Positions 35,742 through 45,745 of a DNA stretch of 64,000 nucleotides are shown here, one piece after another. Made by a program: the position numbers and the translations under genes. Position 1 is the first letter of the stretch. The number at the start of each line of letters is the position of its first letter. A model generated the notes under the pieces. That model made no database searches, was not told where the DNA came from, and saw nothing but the letters and a program-made list of their open reading frames with translations. The stretch comes from Diphasiastrum complanatum (Eukaryota; Streptophyta; Lycopodiopsida; Lycopodiales; Lycopodiaceae), in NCBI GenBank assembly GCA_029204225.1, contig CM055097.1, positions 4,601,059-4,665,058 of the forward strand. The letters are read 5' to 3'.

Positions 35742-35834
35742 AGATGGGATAAACTAGTGCTTTCTTTCTACAATCTAGTGAGAGATTAAATTCTACAAAT
35801 TATGCCATTTGGAAGGTTAGGATGGAGTCACTAG
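35742..35834 (+). pseudogene. Family E gag N-terminus
   Basis: Encodes a gag start related to the other elements (SSERLNSTNYAIWKVRMESL) with a stop after the first codons. It breaks off at about 35835, where another element's gag lies in the opposite orientation, and resumes near 36100. Confidence 0.75.
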
Positions 35835-35835
35835 A

Positions 35836-36060
35836 CTAGCCGACGATTGATAAATCAATAAGTTGTGAGTGTGAGTCTGCCAAACAAAGGCCCATACATG
35901 CAGCTGTTCTTTTATCATTCAATTCCGATTTAAGTAATGGAAGTTTGTTCACACTGACTATGATCCATAACTTCTTTTCAGTTAAGAAAAGTTGCATCTT
36001 GACTTGCCCATTGTGAATGTTATCAACCCCAAACTTGTCAATAGTGAACTTATCCATCAT
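35836..36060 (-). pseudogene. Gag fragment of a different copia lineage, inside E gag
   Basis: The minus frame reads MMDKFTIDKFGVDN...VKMQLFLTEKKLWIIV...GLCLADS. This resembles the gag opening of Tnt1-like copia elements (KF.G.NF..WK..M...L....LW). It is 74 codons with no knuckle or protease. Its presence between two parts of family E gag shows a nested or template-switched insertion. No LTR or target duplication is visible around it. Confidence 0.65.
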
Positions 36061-36099
36061 AAAAGAATAAACAGTGCTTCTTTAAAAAAGACATAACTA

Positions 36100-36309
36100 C
36101 AGAGGTTGCTCCCCCTCAATTGAAAGCATATTGAAGATGTGTTATGAATTCTTGATTGAAGAAGAAGATGAACCTCTTAGTGCACAAGAGTTGATTAGTT
36201 CCAGAAAAAATCTAGACTAGCACTTCATTGTATAAAGATGAATATTAGTAATGATCTTTTGAGAGAAGTATCTTCTTGTACTAGTGCTAAAGAGGCTTGG
36301 GATTCTTAT
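36100..36309 (+). pseudogene. Family E gag, second part
   Basis: Frameshifted gag reading EEEDEPLSAQEL, then LALHCIKMNISNDLLREV, then SSCTSAKEAWDS, matching the gag core of elements B and D. It ends abruptly at 36309, where repetitive TGGCTTGCCACATG sequence starts. Several stops are present. Confidence 0.8.
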
Positions 36310-36398
36310 GTGGCTTGCCACATGACAAGTCCCAAGCTTGCGTGGTTTGGTCTCATGACAGGCCTACGTGGCTTGCCACGTGACAACTTGCGAGCCCC

Positions 36399-36456
<58 letters not shown>

Positions 36457-36715
36457 CCACTCAGGCCTACATGACAAAGCTTGGTTGGCTTGCCACACAA
36501 GCCTATAGCAAGCCTATGTGGTAGTTTGCAACATGCTTGCATGGCAAACATAAAACCTATGACATGCCTATGTGGCCTGCCACGCAAGCCTATGGTAGGC
36601 TTGCATGGCTTGCTACATGGCAACTTTCAAGCACACCTATATCTCTCTCTCTAGGTCCACTAAAGCCTACATGGCAGAACCCGGTTTGCTTGCCAATAAT
36701 CCTATGGTAGGCCTA
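36310..36715 (+). repeat. TGGCTTGCCA-rich repetitive segment with (CT)n tract
   Basis: Degenerate repeats of CCTATGTGG/CTTGCCACATG and GCCTATGGTAGGCTTGCATGG, interrupted by a perfect (CT)26 tract at 36401-36453. No reading frame of substance. Confidence 0.75.
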
Positions 36716-37132
36716 TGTTACAACTCCCTAGGATCATCGACTGCCTTGAAGGTTCCGCACACCCCATACAAGTGATGACGCATCGTAACCGCCCAATCGT
36801 AGAGTCACAACCGACCCACCCCCATGCTCTGGAGCAATCGACATTATCATGCCCGGTCAAGCCTCCTACGATAACTGGCATCCCATACCACCAGCCATCG
36901 CACTCGGCTCTCCCTAGCACACATCTACACGTGCTCTCCATCCACCAACTCTCGGGTAGACTGAGTGAATGGCAAGAGGGAAACCCCACCACTATATAGG
37001 CATCACACAATGGGTCCCATCAAGCATGGTCCTGCCGTGACGCATGGCACCCAAACATGTCGCAAACTCCAGTACTGTCTCATGCCCCTTGCGAGGCCGT
37101 CACTGAAGGGCGTACCGTTATGGTACATAACA
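36716..37132 (-). repeat. Ty3/gypsy LTR (417 bp)
   Basis: On the minus strand it runs TGTTATGTACC to GTTGTAACA, with 5-bp inverted ends TGTTA/TAACA, preceded by a G-rich purine tract (37133-37142). A TATATA box lies at about 36995-37000. It is markedly GC-richer than its surroundings. The same LTR end recurs fused to integrase at 31947-32010. Confidence 0.85.
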
Positions 37133-37142
37133 TCCCCCCCCC

Positions 37143-37905
37143 ATAGAAACTTCCTTCTATGGGAAGAAACTAGGGAATCTAAGTCTTAAATCATCTTCCT
37201 TCTCCCAGGTGTCCTCATCATCTGACTTACCTTTCCAACGAATCATATGTTCAGAAATTAAACGATTTCTCAACTGATGTCGTCGAGTATCCATGATCAT
37301 TTCCGGTTCATGGGATACGAAAGCAGTCAAATCCTCCAATAGCACTAGATCATCTGTGGGAATTAAATCACCTTTTCCACCAAGTTGTTCCTTTAAATGA
37401 CTAACATGGAATACATGATGAACCTTAGTTCCAATAGGGAGTTCTAGTCTATAAGAAACCCTACCAATCTTGTTAAGAACTTATAAAGGACCGCTAAAAC
37501 GTGGAGATAACTTCGAACATTTCCTCGTTCGAAGTGTCTTAGAGTCTTTTGGGATTCTAAGATACACCCAATCACCAATCTCAAATTCTCGAGGAGCGTG
37601 GCTTCGGTTAACATAAAATTGGGCTCAATCTTGAGCCAATTTAATGCTTTCCCTAGCCACCTGCAACATTTCTTGCATATCATGCAAGAAATCCGCTGCA
37701 GCCTGAACCTTGAGACCTGTGAGTCCAACGAAGATAGGGGAACGAGGTTGAATGTCGTACAAGAGCATAAAACGACTCAAACCAGTGGCAGAATGCTTCA
37801 TACTATTGTATGCAAACTCAACCATTGGGAGATACTTTTCCCAATCTGATTGTCGCTTGGAAACATATGCACGAAGCATATCTTCCATCGACTGGTTGCA
37901 TTAGA
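37143..37905 (-). pseudogene. Ty3/gypsy integrase C-terminus with chromodomain
   Basis: The minus strand encodes NQSMEDMLRAYVSKRQSDWE...LPMVEFAYN (end of the integrase core), then the GPF-like region VYLRIPKDSKTLR and FSGPL, then HVFHVSHLKEQLG and a chromodomain ending MIRWKGKSDDEDTWE. Chromodomains direct chromovirus integration towards modified chromatin. Frameshifts occur near 37625 and 37345. At 37905 the sequence switches to unrelated DNA, so RT, RNase H and the integrase core are absent upstream. The LTR and purine tract follow correctly. Confidence 0.88.
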
Positions 37906-38198
37906 GGAGTTCTAAAGCCAAAAAAGACCCTTTGTAAAAATACTTTTTATATTTTTTTTTCAAATTTTGCTTACACATGGACCAATCAAAACACTCAAAT
38001 TTGAAATCTACGTAACGTAGCTCATTGGAATTGAAAAAGAAAAAAGTTTTCTTAATAATGCTATAATTCGGCGTTGGGGGCAGCCCGCAAGCATGACATG
38101 TTATTCATAGTATAATATGCAATTATCATTAAAAATAGCATAACTTTTTAACCGTGGCTCTGATTGAGACGAAAATTATACCATTGGAAAGCGCTCGA
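37906..38198. other. AT-rich junction DNA
   Basis: No motif recognised between the integrase remnant and the gag-like frame. Confidence 0.4.
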
Positions 38199-39349
38199 CT
38201 AGAGCTTTTCAACGGTAGCAGCCTGTAATTCAAAATTGATAATTTTTGTAGCTTCTGCAGAAATATCCTTCAAAAATAGTTTTGCTGCATCACGATCATA
38301 ATCAGGGTTATCTTTAAGATCTTCTTTTGTTATAGATTTGTTCAATGATTTCTTCTTCGAGGAATTTCTTCGCTTCTTCGAAGAAACATTCGAGTCAGGT
38401 TTCGTAGAGCTTTTGCTTCTCGTGGTTACTTTGAATAACTTCTCGACATTGCTCAACCAAGATTGATCAATTGTCTTCATCAGTCTGTCTTCAATAACAT
38501 CAATCCGTAATACAACAACATCTGCCGAAGCTTTTCCTTTCGAATCTGCAACAGCAACAAGTGTAGCAACATACTGGTACTTTGGACGTGGCTTTTGCGG
38601 TTGTGAACATTCAGGATATTTGTGGTCTGGTTCTTTATAGTTCGAACAAAAAAGTACATATCCAATTGGCTTCCATGGTTGCAGACAGTCAGGCGAAAAA
38701 TGACCTGATTCTCCACAGTTATAACAATTGCCCGAAACTAGCTTTGTCAAATTGGTAGACTTCGTTGCTAGGCCAACAAACTTTGATGGATTGTGTATTT
38801 TTGGTGCGAACTTTGGTTTACCTTGTTGAGCAGATGGTGCTATGGTACCTTGAACATAGTTTGTTGTCGCATCATCATCTTGAAATATAAACAACACCTT
38901 CTGAGTAGGATCTTCAATGAACTTAACATTCACAAAGTTGCAATCTACTTTCGAATGTCTAGATGTACCGCCGTACACCAAATCTCTGAGTTAGAAGAAG
39001 AAGCCTTCGGTCTTTTATCTGCAACTTTTGAAATATGGACTTTCAGATCGTTAAACTTTTTGTTGAGATCTGCCATGTCTCGCTTCTAGATCTTCTCGAC
39101 TTTGGATGTTGCAGGCTTAAGATTCAGGTTTTGGATCTGGATCAAGATCTTGATTTTCAGCAACAGAACCTGGTTCAACTGCCGTAGAAGCTTCAGAACA
39201 AAATATTTTAGGTAAATTATCAAGATTAACAAGAAGATTATCAAAGTAGAATTCAGCTTCGTTATAAGTCCGAAAAGGTGGATTTTCTCTTTGAAAAGAT
39301 TCCTGAAAACTTTTGAAAAAATCTTCTCAAAGTTTTCAATATCTTTCAA
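38199..39349 (-). pseudogene. Gypsy-type gag with several zinc knuckles
   Basis: The main minus frame (38981-38199, 260 codons) has CYNCGESGHFSPDC followed by CSNYKEPDHKYPEC, where the second knuckle's second Cys is Tyr (one G-to-A change), then a lysine/serine-rich region and a charged C-terminus. Upstream, in another frame, WCTA and GTSRHSKVDC look like a third, frameshifted knuckle (near 38950), preceded by DLNKKFNDLKVHI and an acidic stretch (39310-39125) in a third frame. Multiple CCHC knuckles starting WC fit a Ty3/gypsy gag. No protease follows. It may or may not belong to the same element as the chromodomain remnant. Confidence 0.7.
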
Positions 39350-39359
39350 GTCTGCAATT

Positions 39360-39560
39360 AAAATCGGTCAAATCCAGTAAGGCACGTGTAAATCAATCTA
39401 CTTCAAATTCATAAATCTAAATTGAGTTTTGACCTACAAAAGATCAATTCTACATATGCAAAATGCTTGATTTTTGAGTAGAAATCAATCTACCACACTT
39501 TAAAATTGGTAACTCCAAATTTTTGCTAAATATGGTTGATCCTTCAATAACCCAAGAATT
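39360..39560 (-). repeat. A-family leader fragment
   Basis: AAATCTAAATTGAGTTTTGA, then CCTACAAAAGATCAATTCTA, then GCTTGATTTTTGAGTAGAAA match the element A leader in reverse and the copies at 18110-18200 and 48270-48360. Confidence 0.75.
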
Positions 39561-41219
39561 GGTCGGATTTAGTAAAAAATAATTAAAACCTCGGTCGGTA
39601 GGTGTTCAGAGGTTTGTGGGCTCAACACGAACCCACTGGACCAGTTGTTGCTCAATTCTGACGTCGTATGCTTGAAAACGCCCTTCGTGCCGAGAGGAAC
39701 GTCACTAGGGCACAATAAATGGACTAAAGTTCTTGGCATTTTCGAGATGTGGTCCAGTATCACCCGAACGGGCTCCGTCTTGCATGTCGTCTGTTCCATC
39801 CAGTGTTGCACGTCGAGACGAACCCACATCAACAAACCGAGCTCCAAGCAGTTCAGTATGCACAAAGAAACATGCGTTCAAGCCAAGAACCCTAAAAGTA
39901 GTCCAGGGAATTGTAAAGATATCGAGTTCTTGAGAAATCAATGCATGCAGATGCACACTGATAAACACACACACACACACACACACACACCATCGGCTAC
40001 ATAAATCACACACACCATTGGACACAAATCGTACACACACAGATACACGCACACACTCATACACACAAATCCATACACACACACATCATCGGCCGCCCGC
40101 CCGCCATCGACGGCGGGCACACTATGCTAGACTACCCACACGCATGCATATGTATATACGCACTCTCAGGAATACACCCACATACATTGGCCACCCGTCA
40201 ACGACCATCGGCTTTCATCCTAAATCATCGGCCGTCATCCAAATCATCGGCCGTCACCCAAATCGCCGGTCATTCTATGTCCTACATTTGGGTCAGCTTT
40301 ATTCAAGCGTCATCACGAGGATGTCTCACAAGACCAGCAGGGTACACAGTTAACATTAACAGATGCATGCACATTTCTGACGATGCATGAGATTGACTCA
40401 GAGCTACAATTTCAGAATTTTCTGGATTCTAGGGTTAGGGCAACGCTGCAAAAACTCCAGACAGACAGACGGACGGACGTTGCCAGCAACTAATCGGGGC
40501 CGCCCACATCTGAAACGACTAGTTGGCTATCGGCTCAAGCCTACTTCATTGAAAAGAGCAACGATTTGTTCTGAACTATCTAGATTTACTGAAAAAAAAT
40601 TTCCAACCAGCAGAACATTATATGAGTAAAACGTTGGAATATGTTTCCAGTTAATTCTAAAACAAAGATGAATCATAATCAAGGTAAAATTTAGGTGTAG
40701 ATCAGTCGGGATAAAATTAATTTAAAGCAACGAAGGATCCTCTATTTGTTTGATCGCAAACCTTCTTTTGGAATTCGTACTGATTTATAAAGCCAGAACA
40801 GCTTAAAACTTAGAAACAGACAAATTTTCATCATTTCTATGATAGGCACGCAGCTATAAACAACAATTGAGCTCGTCCAAGTTCAGTATCAACAAAAGAA
40901 TTCTATATTTTCCCTCAACGAAATTTGCTTCATGAATATTCATGGTTTTTCTCTTGTTCACAGAAAAACTAACAAGCTTACCTGAAAATGCTTCACAAGG
41001 CAGTCAGAAGTAAAGTCTTCGTGCTTCCAAACCACAAAAGTTTTCGGCTGCACTGAGCAAAGTGGTCCAAACCAAACGTTACGCTGAATTGGCATGCAAC
41101 TAATTCAAGCCCGGATCAGCCAAAAATTACATAGTGGCAGGTTGATCCATAGTTGGTGTGATACCATCAACTTTATGTACTAGACCAGCATTTATCTCAC
41201 GTTCACCTCAAATGGTAGT
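39561..41219. other. GC-rich and microsatellite region, no gene recognised
   Basis: 39600-40640 is GC-richer than average and contains AC-rich microsatellites (39965-39990 and 40020-40083) and imperfect CATCGGCCGTCATCCAAAT repeats (about 40207-40270). Open frames up to 125 codons on both strands are repeat-driven shadows. 40640-41219 is AT-rich with no signal. Confidence 0.5.
39965..40083 (+). repeat. (AC)n-rich microsatellite cluster
   Basis: Perfect (AC)13 at 39965-39990, then interrupted AC-rich tracts to 40083. Confidence 0.9.
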
Positions 41220-41224
41220 GAAGT

Positions 41225-41560
41225 AGCACTTTCCACAACCCAAAAAAAAGTGGAAGAACAAAGAAAAAGGAGACAAGCATGCATCAAATTCCCCTACATC
41301 AATTGATGAAGACACATCTTCATCAAATGGAGGCAAAAAAGACATTTCTAAAGTTCAATGCTTTTAGTGTGGCAAGTATGGCCATTATGCATCCAAGTGT
41401 TTCAAGGAAAAGAGAGAGCACATCTCTCCATCTTATACATCACCATCCTACACATTGGCTTCATCAAAGGTAACATGTGTGCTATTCCAAGTGCTTCTTT
41501 GTCAAAAGGTCAAACCACTTGTAGTCTTGTACTCTATCATCATCACCTAGCACTATACAC
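41225..41560 (+). pseudogene. Copia gag zinc-knuckle scrap
   Basis: In one frame the DNA encodes a lysine-rich run, then CF-stop-CGKYGHYASKCFKEK, a CX2CX4HX4C knuckle with TAG in its third position. The flanks resemble the gag-protease linker of copia elements. Protease is not seen; the stretch ends in unrelated DNA. Confidence 0.75.
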
Positions 41561-41887
41561 TTGATTGATATTGCATCATATTAGTCCTTTCTTCCTTAGG
41601 TATGTGAACAAAACTTTAAAGCCAAAACCCCTATATGATTACCTTCAATTTTAATCAGATAATGGCCCCTATAGATGTCACCTTTGGTAGGCCACTATTT
41701 TTTTTTTGAAAGCTTAATTTCACTATTAGATATTCACAAATGTACAAAAAATTAGACAACGGCTTCCATGGCCGAAAACTACTGTAGCTTATAGAACTGT
41801 CAGAAGCCCAAAAGGCAGACACTCTAGCATACCACGCAAGGTAGCAGTCTGAAAAACAACTTTAAGTAGAATGAAAAAAGTACATAG

Positions 41888-43060
41888 CTAGCCGAATACA
41901 AGTTGCCACAAGGAGGGGGCTTCCCCCTCAAAAACCTGAAGATTCCTGGTTGTCCAAATCCTCCACAAAGCCGCTAGCCTGCACACATGCCAAAGGGTAA
42001 GAGCAGAAGAATCAGTCAGAACGGAATCCCCCAGCAAGATAGTAGCCGTGTCCAGAGAAAAAGTGAGGCCCCCCCCCCCGGCGAGAAAATGTGGCTCAAC
42101 TCCAACCAAATATGTCGATGACAATGAAGGAATAAGTGCTCCATCGTTTCTTCAATCAGCTGGCAGAGTGAACAAAGGCGATCATCAAGGAAGGCCACTT
42201 GGACAACAAAGGAAGGGATTTGGTAAGGATGCGATAGGCGAGGTACCGTCGCTTCCCTACCAACAGAGATTGAGCAGTATGGAGGCGGGAGCGCAGGGCA
42301 AGCGAAGAGTAAGAGGTCGACCAAAGGTGGTTCAGGTAATCCGGGAAAAGAGAGGGAAACTGACAACGATGCAGGGAAGAATAAGAGAAGAGGGAGGGGG
42401 AAGGGGGCGGGTTCCAACCAGAAAGGTCCGCGAGTGGGACACGAGAAATGTGAAGCGGGATGGCACAAAAAGAAGCCAAGAAAAGCAACCTGCTCTCCGA
42501 TACAGAGAGGGTAGAGGAGGGAAGGACTTGGCAAGGAGGTATATGGACCAACTGAGCAAGGGAAGAAAGGCCTTTAGTGGCTAAGGAAACAGAGAGGCGA
42601 GGGTGAGAGCGAAAAAGGGGCTGTGCATTTGGAGGAAAAAGAGAAGAGGTCCAGATAGATTCAGAGGAAGGGAGAGTGGAGGCGTCTCTCCAGGAGAGGA
42701 AGGATCGAAGGAGAAGCAAAAGACGAGCCAGGTTAGTCAAAACAAAAGAACCTTTGAGCTTGAAGGAACAGCCAAAGGCCAGTATACCCGCAAGACTGGG
42801 GGATAGTAGAGCCATAACTGCCGTCGAAGAAGCCACAAAAGAAAGGAGGAGAGCATGCCAATGTTGAGAAAGGAGAGCAAGGGCCGAGAGTATATGGAGG
42901 ACCGAAGAATGGTTCTTGACAGTAGGGTCAGGAATGCCAAGGCCACCATCGCCAGTAGGGACCGTGCACATAGACCAGGGAAGAAGATGATGCTTTTTCG
43001 CCCAGAGAAAGCGGCGAAGGGCCTTAGCAAGAGAAGCCAAACGTTCATAGACGGCGGGCC
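41888..43060 (-). pseudogene. LINE ORF2 C-terminal part (thumb, zf-RVT, tail)
   Basis: The minus frame from 43040 reads ALRRFLWAKKHHLLPWSMC and GDGGLGIPD, the conserved block after RT in plant LINEs (FLW......W..VC.P...GGLG). Farther on, in a shifted frame, CSLCQLIEETMEHLFLHC is the zf-RVT motif and LWRIWTTRNLQVFEG the typical end. At least two frameshifts (near 42160 and 42050) break it. Upstream it abuts the RT fingers directly: the palm with YADD is missing. Confidence 0.85.
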
Positions 43061-44009
43061 ATGGCCTTGGCCAAGATCTTCTAGGAGGTATTTAACATGG
43101 TGAGTGGACGAAAATCCGAGATCAGCAGAGGCGAGAAAACTTTGGGGATGAATTTGATCAGGCCTTCAGACATGAACGCAGGCAGGACCGAAGTAGAGCA
43201 CGTGAGGTTGGCAACGTGAAGCAGCCCTGGACCCAACGACTCCCAGAACTGGAGGAAAAATCCAGGAAAGACTCCATCTGGTCCAGGAGTTTTGCCAAGA
43301 GGTAAAGAGAACAGGGCAGCATGCAGCTCAGTCAAAGAAAGGGGGCCTTTATCAAGGAAACCTGATGAGAGGAGAGGCAACGCTCAGTGTAGCAAAAAGA
43401 ATGAAGACGTAGAGGGTCCGGAGGCGACGTGAGCTCAAAAGATCGAAACAAGGAAAGAAACGCTTGAACCATTGAAGCGGAGTCAGAGAGGATAGTCCCA
43501 AAAACGGAAAGAGAGTGAATGAAGGAGGAAGAATGCTTCCAACGTAAGGCACGAAAGAAAAAGGAAGAAGGAAAATCCCCCTGGCGAAGCCAGTTGAGCT
43601 TCGAACGAAGCATGAGGCCAGTGGCAAGGTGATAATCATGGCGACGCAGAATGACCTGGCAACGCAGCTGAAGATCCAAGTAAAGTGTGGAGTCCCTAGC
43701 AGAAGTTTGGGCCACAGGAATGCCTTGAAGGAGGGTGACCGCTAGGGAGCGGAGCCAAGAATGAGAGGGAGAGAGTGATTGGCCAGCATGGCAAAGAAAG
43801 GCAGAGCCGTTAGTGAGCATGGCAGCAAAGGAGGAGGAAGAGACAAGGGTAGCCTGCAGCGTGTCTCGAATGGCAAGAGAGGACAAGAGAGTGGAGTTCA
43901 TGATGTAGGGAGAATAAAAAGAGTTAGCCGGAAGGGCGAGAAACGAGCAACGAAGCAGAACAGGACTATGATAAAAGAGGGTGGTAAATTGATGAGTCTC
44001 AACGTCCAA
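43061..44009 (-). pseudogene. LINE ORF2 RT fingers region
   Basis: 43332-44009 carries the linker between endonuclease and RT (LRSKLNWLRQGDFPSSFFF...ALRWKHSSS). In an overlapping frame, 43081-43380 has LPLGKTPGPDGVFPGFF and GLIKFIPK..., ending SDFRPLTMLNTS, the RT fingers with the PGPDG motif, and KILAKAMARRL continues after a stop. RT then ends: the strand jumps at about 43045-43060 to the post-RT block, so roughly the whole catalytic palm is deleted. A frameshift separates the two frames. Confidence 0.87.
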
Positions 44010-44018
44010 GAGCCGAAG

Positions 44019-44643
44019 CTAGTTAGCACAAGAGGAAAGGTAAAAACGGTCTAACCTTGCCGAACGGAAAGACGGTCCCAGCCTACAATTAGTCCAGGTG
44101 TGGTGTGGGAACTGTTGCAAGGCATGAGAGGCATCAATAAGAGAGTGAGAGGACTGAAATGAAGACCAAACAACATATTCAGAGGGTAGAATAGCATGCG
44201 GCCCATCAGAATAGTCAAGGTACATGTTAAAATCCCCTAACACAACCAAATGATTGTTCAAAATGGGCGACAAGGACCACCAGAAGTCAATGCGTTCAGA
44301 AGTAAGGCAGGGAGCATAAAGGTTAAGGAAAGAGAAGGTGAAACCTAGCTTGTGAAGGCGAAGAAGGACCCACCTGCTAGTTGAGTCAGAAGAAGTGGAG
44401 AGCACTTGCCAATCATGGGAAACAAGCATTAGAACTCCCCCCGAGTGCCTTGGGCACGAGAAACACCATAGTGAAAGGTGGCCGCAAATATCTTGATGAT
44501 GCAATGCTGATTGAATTCCCACAGTTTTGTCTCTTGCAAAGCAATGAGGACATTCTTTGAAGGATAAGAGCCAGGACTTGAGCCATACAGGTGCCACGCA
44601 CCAGATCATTCAAGCCACGGACATTCCAAGAATACAGATTCAT
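44019..44643 (-). pseudogene. LINE apurinic-like endonuclease domain
   Basis: Starts MNLYSWNVRGLND at 44643 (the canonical start of plant LINE ORF2) and, after a frameshift near 44450, reads SGGVLMLVSH, then NLYAPCL, then VVLGDFNMYLD and SARLDRFYLS. The GDFN and SRLDR-like motifs are catalytic or DNA-binding parts of the exonuclease-endonuclease-phosphatase fold that nicks target DNA. The expected early QETK motif is degraded (the frame reads LLCKRQ there). Confidence 0.88.
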
Positions 44644-44858
44644 GTCGAAAACATCGAAAGAGGAGAAGCAGGCAAAGGCTGATGCGACAAGAGAGTCTCC
44701 CGTGCCACCAACTCGGGTAGGAGCTTGGCCCTTAGGTCCCGCTTCACTGTAGTAAGCTTGTTAGAGGCTTCATCACCGTAGAGCGCTTCTTAGTGATGGT
44801 TGCAGCCGCAGGCACCCCGACAGGCAAAACCGCTAAGGGGAACGCCCGCGAACACTGA

Positions 44859-45515
44859 CTAGTACGGGCTGCCCATGGACAAAGAGGGCGCTTTTTCAGA
44901 GGGAGGTGTCAGCCCATGCACCAAGGGAAAGGATGTCCACAGTTGAGCATGAGGTTGATCCTCAGGGTAATCTGCCCATTGGGCCGACTTAGTAGTCTGT
45001 AGATCAGAACTGAGAGACACGAGCGAGGGAGGCTGCGTGCCGGTGAGGGCCACTGAAACCACAGCCTCTTCAGCAGCAGAGAAGGATCTCACGGACAAAG
45101 GAATAAGAGTCTGCTGCTCGCTTGGCAAGACAGTCGCCAATCCAATGGCAGGAGGCACTGTTGGAGGCGAAACAGAGGGGCCGAGCAAATGCCGAGAGGG
45201 CCGGCACAACAATGCAGGTGCATCCAGGGGAGTAGGCAGCAGAGGAGGCAAGGATGACATTGCCGGAGCAACCTTGAAGGTCGGCTCGGGTGGATGGGCC
45301 TTCCCAGTCCCTGGCAAGAAAGAATCACCAAGCATTGAGGAATTAAGCGCCGAGCAAGAAGGGGGCAGTTTGCCACCACATGCCCAAGGCGATGACATCT
45401 GTGATAGGAATCCGGGAGTCCTATAAAGATGTGTGGCTACACATATGACTGATCAGCAGAGAAGAAGAGAGCCTGCTCCACCAAAGGCTGAGATAGCTTC
45501 CAAAGGACACAAGCC
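44859..45515 (-). pseudogene. LINE ORF1 remnant
   Basis: The minus strand first reads CGISPHVRACVLWKLS, stops, then GLPDSYHRCHRLGHVVANCP, a degenerate CCHC knuckle as found at the end of plant LINE ORF1 (first Cys apparently Tyr). After a frame change it continues as a proline/serine-rich tail (45398-44859). The N-terminal RNA-binding part is missing, consistent with 5' truncation. Confidence 0.65.
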
Positions 45516-45745
45516 CGGACATGAGGCGAAATGCCGCAAGTGTATTCACTGAACTAAAAGGAAGATTTAGAATCTCAATCTCAACCGAAAACAATACTGT
45601 CATAGATATCCAATATCTATTTCAAAATCGGTTTAAAGAACCTAAGTTTTTTACAGATTAGAAGTGCTCGGTCTCAGTCATTATAAAGAAACATTCTATA
45701 ATGCCACAAAAAGAATCCAAATTATTGAATTCTTGTATGGAACAC
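45515..45745 (-). repeat. Dispersed repeat, inverted partner of 7112-7346
   Basis: Reverse complement matches 7112-7346. Both copies include the short GTTCAGTGAATACACTTG part that reads SVNTL in the gypsy RT frame, after which they diverge. Confidence 0.75.

Larger units (their letters stand above)
41697..45515 (-). mobile_element. L1-type LINE, GC-rich, RT core deleted
   Basis: A non-LTR retrotransposon on the minus strand. A 12-A tail on that strand (plus-strand T run near 41696-41708) marks its 3' end. In order it holds an ORF1 remnant with a knuckle, an apurinic endonuclease, RT fragments, a zf-RVT cysteine-rich region and the usual LWRIWTTRN C-terminus. Its base composition is much more GC-rich than the neighbouring copia DNA. 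I could not match target-site duplications at the two ends. The 5' end meets the dispersed repeat at 45515. Confidence 0.85.

Noticed and set aside
38199-39349. Endogenous pararetrovirus coat protein
   Set aside because: CCHC knuckles also occur in such coats, but three WC-type knuckles and nearby gypsy pol and LTR favour a Ty3/gypsy gag. No movement protein or viral RT was seen.
40207-40270. Possible CRISPR-like array
   Set aside because: Units are degenerate, adjacent without spacers, and the context is a plant nuclear genome.
42048-43103. Long plus-strand open frames (up to 178 codons) across the LINE
   Set aside because: They are antisense shadows of the minus-strand ORF2. The protein-like motifs (GGLGI, zf-RVT cysteines) are only on the minus strand.
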